Origin: Candidatus Ratteibacteria bacterium
GTDB taxonomy: Bacteria; CAIJMQ01
Assembly: GCA_028715665.1 (NCBI GenBank)
Contig: JAQURI010000063.1
Location: 1-8,206, forward strand
Reading direction: 5' to 3'
Length of the DNA: 8,206 nt
Below the pieces are notes generated by a model. The model ran no database searches, had not been told where the DNA came from, and saw only the letters and a list, made by a program, of their open reading frames with translations. Positions 1 through 4,188 of this stretch are shown here, in pieces (within the stretch, counting starts at the first letter, position 1; each line of letters begins with the position of its first letter). Both the position numbers and the translations under genes were made by a program.

Positions 1-387
1 ATCGCCCGTTAAGATTTTTACCTTTTCTTGTTTCGCGGTTTTTGCCATAGAATCCGTTATCTTTTCCAAGATTTTGTATTTCATTCCTTCTTCAATAATA
101 AAACCGCAGGAAATAAATAACGGTTTTGCGCCAGAAACAGCCAAATCATTTATGGTTCCGCAAACGGCAAGTTTTCCTATATCGCCGCCCGGAAAAAATA
201 AAGGATTTACCACATAAGAATCTGTCGTAAAGGAAAATTTAGAGTTCTTGAGAGCTGGAATTTTAACAACTGCGGAATCACCTAACTCGTTTAAAATTTC
301 GTTATTGAATTTTTTTTTGAATAGTTCATTGATAAGTCGATGCATCAACTTTCCGCCGTCGCCATGAGCGAGGAGAATCTCATTCAT
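1..387 (-). CDS. hypE: HypE, hydrogenase maturation (carbamoyl phosphate-derived cyanide) protein, 5' part only
   Basis: This is the N-terminal 129 residues of HypE, reading off the left edge of the window. HypE is a cytosolic PurM-like ATPase that dehydrates the thiocarboxamide made on its C-terminal cysteine by HypF to a thiocyanate, the source of the cyanide ligands of the [NiFe] site. Seen here: an opening LAHGDGG motif (residues 6-12), GDSAVV (36-41), then FTTDSYVV (53-60) and FFPGGDIGKLAVCGTINDLA (64-83), the conserved first half of the ATP-binding domain. The C-terminal cysteine lies outside the window. The start is the ATG at 387-385, which overlaps the hypA stop codon as ATGA, so the two genes are translationally coupled. 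The sequence GTGGA a few bases upstream could act as a weak ribosome site. The gene is open to the edge, with no sign of damage. Family assignment is very sure. Confidence 0.95.
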   Translation of the reverse strand, partial: MNEILLAHGDGGKLMHRLINELFKKKFNNEILNELGDSAVVKIPALKNSKFSFTTDSYVVNPLFFPGGDIGKLAVCGTINDLAVSGAKPLFISCGFIIEEGMKYKILEKITDSMAKTAKQEKVKILTGD

Positions 388-758
388 ATTTCCACTTCTA
401 CTCTTTTTAATATGCAATCTCTACCTTCTTTTATATCTATATTGCTGTCTTTGCAACTTGGACACAGAAACAGCGGGTGGGAATGATTATGTTCATGCGT
501 TATTTTCAAGCCGCCTTCGTATTTGCAGTTCCTGCATTTAACTTTTGCTTTGACTATGTTGAGCTTTATTCGCGCATTTTTGGAAATTTCTTCCTTACAC
601 AATAGTTCTTTAAGCCAAAACCTAAATTCTTCTTCCGCTCCCAATAAAATCAGTTCTCCGACAGAAATATCGACAGTTTTGATTTTTCTCGCGTTTTTCT
701 CTTTGGCTAAAGATAAAACTTTTTTAACTATCGGATTTGCTATCGAAAATTCATGCAT
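384..758 (-). CDS. hypA: HypA, nickel-insertion metallochaperone for [NiFe]-hydrogenase
   Basis: HypA is a small cytosolic zinc protein that hands Ni(II), usually with the GTPase HypB, to the hydrogenase large subunit precursor. The 124-residue product begins MHEFSIA; the Met-His-Glu start is the family's N-terminal nickel site (His2, Glu3). The zinc site is two CxxC motifs, C75/C78 and C99/C102. The loop between them is 20 residues, longer than the roughly 12 in E. coli HypA, and holds alternating histidines H88, H90, H92 and H94 (HEHNHSH). The ATG at 758-756 was chosen over an upstream in-frame ATG at 815 because the family always starts MHE and a GGAGG sits 9 bases upstream. The stop overlaps the hypE start. 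hypB, often the next gene, is not here. The loop may be extra metal-binding capacity, which is inference. Confidence 0.96.
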   Translation of the reverse strand: MHEFSIANPIVKKVLSLAKEKNARKIKTVDISVGELILLGAEEEFRFWLKELLCKEEISKNARIKLNIVKAKVKCRNCKYEGGLKITHEHNHSHPLFLCPSCKDSNIDIKEGRDCILKRVEVEI

Positions 759-767
759 TTTACAGAA

Positions 768-772
768 CCTCC
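768..772 (-). promoter_or_regulatory. Shine-Dalgarno sequence of hypA
   Basis: The minus strand reads GGAGG here, 9 bases before the hypA ATG at 758. It decides the MHE start against the longer in-frame reading that begins at 815. Confidence 0.85.
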
Positions 773-822
773 GCGAATAATTGGATTTTGTTTTAAGTAG
801 AATCCCAGATGCCAAAACTTTT

Positions 823-857
823 CCTGCCCACCCGCCACTGCTACAATGGCGGGCAGG
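823..857. repeat. GC-rich REP-like hairpin between the FKBP gene and hypA
   Basis: CCTGCC (823-828) pairs with GGCAGG (852-857), and CGCCA (833-837) pairs with TGGCG (847-851). This gives an 11-bp stem with a 4-nt bulge (CACC) on the left arm and a 9-nt loop. It is much more GC-rich than its surroundings and looks like an inserted palindromic repeat. No T-run follows on either strand, so a factor-independent terminator is unlikely. It lies 18 bases past the FKBP stop codon and 65 bases before the hypA start, so a read-through transcript could form the stem and be protected or attenuated there. Confidence 0.6.
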
Positions 858-875
858 CGGGGAAGTGAAGATAAA

Positions 876-1589
876 CTATTCTAAGTCCGGCATCGGGTTT
901 TCAATTCCTAACAACTCGACTTCAAATATCAGCACGGAATTCGGCGGAATTTGCTGGCCTGCACCTTGTTCCCCATAAGCAAGATTAGAAGGTATAACCA
1001 AACGGCTCTTTCCTCCGACTTTCATAAGCTGCAATCCTTCGCTCCAGCCAGGTATAACACCGTTAAGCGGGAAAGTAACTGGTTCGCCGCGTTTGTAAGA
1101 ACTATCAAATTCTTTTCCGTCAATCAGTGTCCCCGCATAATGCACTTTAACCGTATCATCTATTTTGGGAGAAGCGCCGGTCCCCTTTTTTAAAACTTCA
1201 TACTGCAAACCGCTTGCAGTTGTGATAACTCCTTTTTTCTTTTTGTTTTCTGCAAGGAACGCTTCACCATCTTTCTTATTTTTATCTTTTGCTTCATTCA
1301 TCTTCTTGATAGCTTCCGCTTGCATTTCTTTAACGAAATCCTGCTTTATTTTAAGCGCTTCTTCTTCCGTAAGAAGCGTCTTTTCTCCCTTATACGTATC
1401 TTGGACGCCTTGGATGAAAATTTCAAAATCAATTTCTCTTGGTACTTCTTTCAAAAATGAGCCGATATCCATGCCCAACATATAACTTAACTTTTCGTCG
1501 GGTGTCTGTAACGATGTAGCTTGAGCAAACACCATACCCGCTGACAACAAACTTACTGCTAAAACCACTGCTGCAACAAATTTATTCAT
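876..1589 (-). CDS. Exported FKBP-type peptidyl-prolyl cis-trans isomerase (Mip/FkpA-like)
   Basis: A 237-residue prolyl isomerase of the two-domain Mip/FkpA/FklB family, expected to help fold periplasmic or surface proteins. Residues 1-22 form a signal peptide: basic MNK, a hydrophobic stretch, then a probable cleavage after VFA. Residues about 28-118 match the helical FKBP_N dimerisation domain and end in a very Lys/Glu-rich helix. Residues about 125-228 are the FKBP_C catalytic domain, with VHYAGTL (149-155), F161-D162, GVIPGW (177-182), Y205 and IPPNSVLIFEVEL (214-226), the usual active-site set. The start has AGGAG 5 bases upstream and its own promoter, so it can be transcribed independently of hypD. 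It interrupts the hyp cluster between hypD and hypA. It has no His-rich nickel-binding tail and carries a signal peptide, so it is not SlyD. A direct role in hydrogenase maturation is not supported. Confidence 0.95.
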   Translation of the reverse strand: MNKFVAAVVLAVSLLSAGMVFAQATSLQTPDEKLSYMLGMDIGSFLKEVPREIDFEIFIQGVQDTYKGEKTLLTEEEALKIKQDFVKEMQAEAIKKMNEAKDKNKKDGEAFLAENKKKKGVITTASGLQYEVLKKGTGASPKIDDTVKVHYAGTLIDGKEFDSSYKRGEPVTFPLNGVIPGWSEGLQLMKVGGKSRLVIPSNLAYGEQGAGQQIPPNSVLIFEVELLGIENPMPDLE

Positions 1590-1594
1590 AACAT

Positions 1595-1599
1595 CTCCT
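1595..1599 (-). promoter_or_regulatory. Shine-Dalgarno sequence of the FKBP gene
   Basis: The minus strand reads AGGAG within AAAAGGAGATGTT, 5 bases before the ATG at 1589. It supports the signal-peptide start. Confidence 0.8.
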
Positions 1600-1621
1600 T
1601 TTTTTGAATTGTTGAAAGCAC

Positions 1622-1650
1622 AATATATAAGATATATAGGAATAAGTCAA
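1622..1650 (-). promoter_or_regulatory. Sigma70-type promoter of the FKBP gene
   Basis: On the minus strand TTGACT (1650-1645) is followed after exactly 17 bases by TATATT (1627-1622). The predicted transcription start is near 1615, giving a leader of about 25 bases that includes the Shine-Dalgarno sequence. It lies in the short gap after the hypD stop codon, so the isomerase, and possibly hypA and hypE behind it, need not depend on hypC-hypD transcription. Confidence 0.7.
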
Positions 1651-1677
1651 AGGTAGAAATAAGTGAAATTCTGATTC

Positions 1678-2856
1678 CTATTTGTCGTACTTATAATATG
1701 CCGCGCAGGCGCCTTCCGAAGATACCATACAGGCACCTATTGGATTTTCTGGAGTGCATAATTTTGCGAAGAGTTTACATGATAGCGGGCTTTTTACTCC
1801 TCTTAAAACTTCACCGCAGATACACTTTGTGTTCTCTTTCGTAGGCTCCACCTTGACCTTTATATTCTCTAAAGCGTCAAAAGCCAAAAACTCTTTTTTT
1901 ATCTTTAGTCCGCTTTCGAGAATCATCCCTAATCCCCGCCAATTCGAATCTTCCCGTTCAAACACATCATCCATAAGCGCAACTGCTTTAGGATTACCTT
2001 CCCTTTTGACCGAACGGGTATATTGAATCTGAACACTTGGCTTTTCCCCCTCAATAACCTGTTGTACAAGCATATAAATACCTTCCACAACATCAAGCGG
2101 CTCAAATCCAGCAATAACACATGGGATACCGTAATCTTTAGGTATAAACTCATAAGGAGTAGAACCAATAATCGTGCTAACATGGCCCGGACAAATAAAA
2201 CCGTCGATTTTCACCCCGTTAGAAGTAGGAAGTGCCAAAGGTACTTCCGTTAAGGAAATGTCCGAAAGACGTTTCCCACTTCTAACGGGGCAAGCCTCTT
2301 TAAATTCCAATAAAGCTTTCATTGCAGGTGGCATAATCTTATGTCCCGAATAAACAAAAAAGTTTTTTATGTTTTGGCTTCCTGCAATTTTAATAGTCGC
2401 GGCAATAGTCGGAGAAGTCGTCTCAAACCCGACTCCGAGAAATATTATTTTCTTTTTAGGATTATCCTGTGCAATCTTCAAAGCATCGATAGGCGAATAA
2501 ACAATCCTGATATCCGCTCCCCTACTCTTTTCTTTCTCTAAAGAAGAAGTCGAACCGGGAACTCGCACCATATCGCCGAAAGTGGTCAATATGATATTTT
2601 TCTGTCGACAGTAAGCAATTGCTCTGTCAAGATAATCATTGGGCGTTACACAAACGGGGCAGCCGGGCCCGGAAAGCAGTTTCAGATTTGACGGAAAAAG
2701 TTTCCTTAAACCGGTACGTGAAATAGCTACGGTATGCGTACCGCAAACTTCCATCAAAATTATATCTTTTCCGAAATCCAGAACCACTGCGCTTATCTTC
2801 GCAATAAGTTTCTTAGTCAGCTGCGGATTTCTAAATTCATCGATATATCTCATCAT
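1678..2856 (-). CDS. hypD: HypD, [4Fe-4S] hydrogenase maturation protein, with an inserted segment
   Basis: HypD is the iron-sulfur scaffold that, with HypC, assembles the Fe(CN)2CO unit of [NiFe]-hydrogenase. Family motifs in order: CGTHT (C38-T42), GPGCPVC (63-69), TTFGDMVRVPG (91-101), GFETTSP (143-149), YSGHK (169-173), CPGHVS (222-227) and GFEPLDV (250-256). The C-terminal cluster-binding cysteines are C345, C347, C360, C367 and C376, ending in SSEGACAAYYKY. The product is 392 residues against 373 for E. coli HypD. The surplus is explained by residues 189-215, encoded by a palindromic element, placed between MKALLEFKE and KIDGFICPGH, where relatives have only a short loop. The frame is intact and all catalytic cysteines remain, so the protein is probably functional. 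The start is one of two adjacent ATGs (2856 or 2853). No Shine-Dalgarno sequence is visible, because a repeat array begins about 7 bases upstream. Confidence 0.97.
   Translation of the reverse strand: MMRYIDEFRNPQLTKKLIAKISAVVLDFGKDIILMEVCGTHTVAISRTGLRKLFPSNLKLLSGPGCPVCVTPNDYLDRAIAYCRQKNIILTTFGDMVRVPGSTSSLEKEKSRGADIRIVYSPIDALKIAQDNPKKKIIFLGVGFETTSPTIAATIKIAGSQNIKNFFVYSGHKIMPPAMKALLEFKEACPVRSGKRLSDISLTEVPLALPTSNGVKIDGFICPGHVSTIIGSTPYEFIPKDYGIPCVIAGFEPLDVVEGIYMLVQQVIEGEKPSVQIQYTRSVKREGNPKAVALMDDVFEREDSNWRGLGMILESGLKIKKEFLAFDALENIKVKVEPTKENTKCICGEVLRGVKSPLSCKLFAKLCTPENPIGACMVSSEGACAAYYKYDK
2214..2290. repeat. Palindromic element inside hypD coding sequence
   Basis: CCCCGTTAGAAGTAGGAA (2214-2231) and TTCCCACTTCTAACGGGG (2273-2290) are inverted copies matching at 17 of 18 positions, with the outer 13 bp perfect. 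The intervening 41 bases contain a small inner inverted repeat, TTCC/GGAA, at 2245-2257. The 77-bp unit encodes HypD residues 189-215 (beginning CPVRSGKRLSDIS) in frame without a stop. These residues have no counterpart in typical HypD. The arrangement resembles the Rickettsia palindromic elements that insert in frame in genes; that comparison is by structure, not by sequence. Confidence 0.8.
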
Positions 2857-2862
2857 ACTGAT

Positions 2863-2968
2863 AGTTAATAAAGGTTAATATTGGTTAACATAGGTTAACA
2901 AAAGGTTACTTTTCAGTATTTCGCAACCGTTATTAACCATTATTAACCCTTGTTAACTGTTGTTAACT
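2863..2968. repeat. Inverted array of 10-nt RGTTAAYA units, copy A (between hypC and hypD)
   Basis: The left arm (2863-2909) holds four units starting AGTTAATA, GGTTAATA, GGTTAACA and GGTTAACA at exact 10-base steps, then AGGTTAC. The right arm (2923-2968) is the same in inverse orientation, starting GCAACC. The spacer is 13 bases. The arms match at about three quarters of positions, and differences fall mainly on unit positions 1, 7, 9 and 10, so the unit core rather than perfect arm pairing is conserved. It fills almost the whole hypC-hypD gap, ending about 5 bases from the hypC stop and 6 from the hypD start codon. Confidence 0.85.
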
Positions 2969-2972
2969 TTCT

Positions 2973-3185
2973 TTATTTCGCCATCTCCTTCAGCAGTTCC
3001 AATGTTTCTTTTGCCTCTTTCTGGTCTACCTTCTGTATAGCAAATCCCGCATGAACAATTACATATTCTCCGACCTTAACGTTATCAAGGAGTTCAAGAT
3101 TAACTTTTCTCTTCACTCCTCCAAGCTCAACGCTTCCACCAGAGCTGTCTATTTTTATGACCTTCGTCGGTAATGCTAAACACAT
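2973..3185 (-). CDS. hypC: HypC, hydrogenase maturation chaperone
   Basis: HypC (HupF/HypC family) is a small cytosolic chaperone. It binds HypD during assembly of Fe(CN)2CO and then binds the hydrogenase large-subunit precursor. The 70-residue product starts MCLALP; Cys2, exposed after removal of Met1, is the essential residue that contacts HypD and the iron. A five-strand OB-like barrel follows, with the conserved VHAGFA segment at residues 44-49 and a helical C-terminus (about 54-70). Its length is normal for the family. The ATG at 3185 is fixed by the MCLA motif. No Shine-Dalgarno sequence is seen in the 15 bases that separate the start from repeat copy B. With hypD downstream it forms the expected hypC-hypD pair, but the two are 116 bases apart instead of abutting, because repeat copy A lies between them. 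Confidence 0.96.
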   Translation of the reverse strand: MCLALPTKVIKIDSSGGSVELGGVKRKVNLELLDNVKVGEYVIVHAGFAIQKVDQKEAKETLELLKEMAK

Positions 3186-3199
3186 GTTAGTAAGTATAC

Positions 3200-3302
3200 A
3201 GTTAATATAGGTTAACAGAGGTTAATATGGATTAATAATAGTTACGTTTTATTTTTGCAACCTTTGTTAACCGTTATTAACATTTTTTAACCACTATTAA
3301 CC
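3200..3302. repeat. Inverted array of 10-nt RGTTAAYA units, copy B (upstream of hypC)
   Basis: The left arm (3200-3245) has units AGTTAATA, GGTTAACA, GGTTAATA and GATTAATA at 10-base steps, then AGTTAC. The right arm (3257-3302) starts GCAACC and holds four units in inverse orientation. The spacer is 11 bases and T-rich. It has the same architecture as copy A, including the inner GTTAC...GCAACC boundary, but the individual units differ. Copies A and B are therefore two members of one element family, one on each side of hypC. Confidence 0.85.
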
Positions 3303-3367
3303 ATTCTTTTAGCCAATCTTATCAAATCTTTTGAGCTTCTTAAACTTTTGAGTCTTGTGTAGCGAAA

Positions 3368-3444
3368 ATCCCCCCTGTTAGTTTTCGTTCTGTCCCCGAG
3401 TTTAGATTTCCTAGAAATCTTCGGGGAAGAAAACTAGGGGGGAT
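3368..3444. repeat. Large multi-part palindrome upstream of the MsrQ-like gene
   Basis: Four nested paired segments: ATCCCCCCT (3368-3376) with AGGGGGGAT (3436-3444); TAGTTTTC (3379-3386) with GAAAACTA (3429-3436; base 3436 is shared); TCCCCGA (3393-3399) with TCGGGGA (3421-3427); AGATTT (3404-3409) with AAATCT (3415-3420), closing on a 5-base loop. Small asymmetric bulges lie on the left arm. No T-run follows on either strand. Its right edge ends 2 bases before the -35 box of the plus-strand promoter. It may be an inserted palindromic element or a cruciform/regulatory site. Confidence 0.75.
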
Positions 3445-3446
3445 AA

Positions 3447-3475
3447 TTGACAGAGAAACATCAGAGATGTATAAA
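3447..3475 (+). promoter_or_regulatory. Sigma70-type promoter of the MsrQ-like gene
   Basis: TTGACA (3447-3452, perfect consensus) is followed after 17 bases by TATAAA (3470-3475). The predicted start is near 3482, which leaves only about 10 bases of leader before the ATG at 3492. No Shine-Dalgarno sequence is seen in that leader. The strong boxes suggest steady expression unless the adjacent palindrome is an operator. Confidence 0.75.
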
Positions 3476-3491
3476 TTGATAGAATTAAGAC

Positions 3492-4160
3492 ATGAAAAAC
3501 AAAATCGGTCCTATTTTATTTTGTATTCTGCTGGTTGTTTCGATACTGCTCCTCTACACAGCATACGATAAAAAAGAAAAATCCATTGTTCTGGAAAACC
3601 TTGTGGACGTATTATCATTTAAAGATTTACCCCAAACATTAAGCGAGTTTAATAAAGTCGCCGCTTTAGCGGGAATCGGGCTGGTAAGCATTTCAATGTC
3701 TATCGGACCGCTTGCGTTAATTTTCCCTCGGAACTTCGGAAGGTATATGCGTTCGCGTAAGTTCTTAGGTCTGACAGGTTTTGCCTTCATATTAATTCAC
3801 TCGTTTTATGCGATTTTCTTAAAGTACGAATTCAGCATAACGGAGATGTTCATTGAAAACGATAAATCATTAGGTGTAATTCTTGCACTAATAGCTTTTG
3901 TCATATTTCTTGCGATGGCAATTACATCCAATGCCGCTTCTATCAAAAGATTTGGAGCCAAAAGGTGGAAGACACTGCACAGGTTCGGCTATTTGGCTCT
4001 CGCATTAGTTACGCTGCATTTCATCATAATGGAAACCAAAGCCGGACGGTTGGATGTCCGCCCCTACGGCAAATTATTCTTAATACTGCCCATAATAACT
4101 TTAATACTAAAACTCATTTCAGTTATCTATAAGAAAATTGACAGAGAAAGAGGAGAATAG
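3492..4160 (+). CDS. Ferric-reductase-like transmembrane haem protein, MsrQ-like
   Basis: A 222-residue inner-membrane protein with about six hydrophobic segments (roughly 6-23, 57-78, 91-111, 126-146, 164-181 and 194-214), matching the ferric-reductase-like domain family that includes MsrQ/YedZ. MsrQ passes electrons from the quinone pool or flavin through b-type haem to the periplasmic methionine sulfoxide reductase MsrP. Signature sequences: RSRKFLGLTGF (87-97), H103, then TSNAASIKRFG (145-155) and WKTLHRFGYLAL (159-170). His103, His163 and His176 have the 60- and 13-residue spacing I recall for the haem-linked histidines of E. coli MsrQ. No NAD or FAD domain is attached and no msrP is in view, so the electron acceptor is unknown. 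It points against the surrounding hyp genes, has its own promoter, and probably drives the next gene, which starts 28 bases downstream. Confidence 0.82.
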   Translation: MKNKIGPILFCILLVVSILLLYTAYDKKEKSIVLENLVDVLSFKDLPQTLSEFNKVAALAGIGLVSISMSIGPLALIFPRNFGRYMRSRKFLGLTGFAFILIHSFYAIFLKYEFSITEMFIENDKSLGVILALIAFVIFLAMAITSNAASIKRFGAKRWKTLHRFGYLALALVTLHFIIMETKAGRLDVRPYGKLFLILPIITLILKLISVIYKKIDRERGE

Positions 4161-4188
4161 TATAAATAAAATTAAAAGGATTAAGTAA

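Larger units (their letters stand above)
3186..3491. other. Divergent intergenic region between hypC and the MsrQ-like gene
   Basis: These 306 bases hold, left to right, repeat copy B (3200-3302), an AT-rich stretch with a repeated TTTTGAG but no clear signal (3303-3367), the large palindrome (3368-3444) and the plus-strand promoter (3447-3475). I could not find a convincing promoter for hypC on the minus strand, although it must start somewhere here if it is not read from hypF. No coding sequence or tRNA is visible. Confidence 0.6.

Noticed and set aside
759..815. Longer HypA starting at 815
   Set aside because: HypA needs the MHE start for nickel binding, and GGAGG sits 9 bases before the ATG at 758.
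773..822. Promoter for hypA (TTGGCA on the minus strand)
   Set aside because: No acceptable -10 box occurs at 16-18 bases. hypA may be read from the FKBP promoter.
823..857. Factor-independent terminator after the FKBP gene
   Set aside because: The stem is good but no run of T follows on either strand.
1165..1485. Plus-strand open frames such as 1165-1485, 1754-2026, 2639-2878 and 6916-7110
   Set aside because: Each lies opposite a strongly conserved minus-strand gene, has no ribosome site of note and resembles no family.
876..1589. FKBP protein as SlyD, the nickel-handling helper of HypB
   Set aside because: It has a signal peptide and a Mip-type N-terminal domain. SlyD's His/Cys-rich tail and insert-in-flap layout are missing.
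2863..3302. GTTAA arrays as CRISPR repeats or as a replication origin
   Set aside because: Units are about 8 bases at 10-base steps with 2-base linkers, arranged as inverted blocks. No DnaA boxes, replication gene or unique spacers are present.
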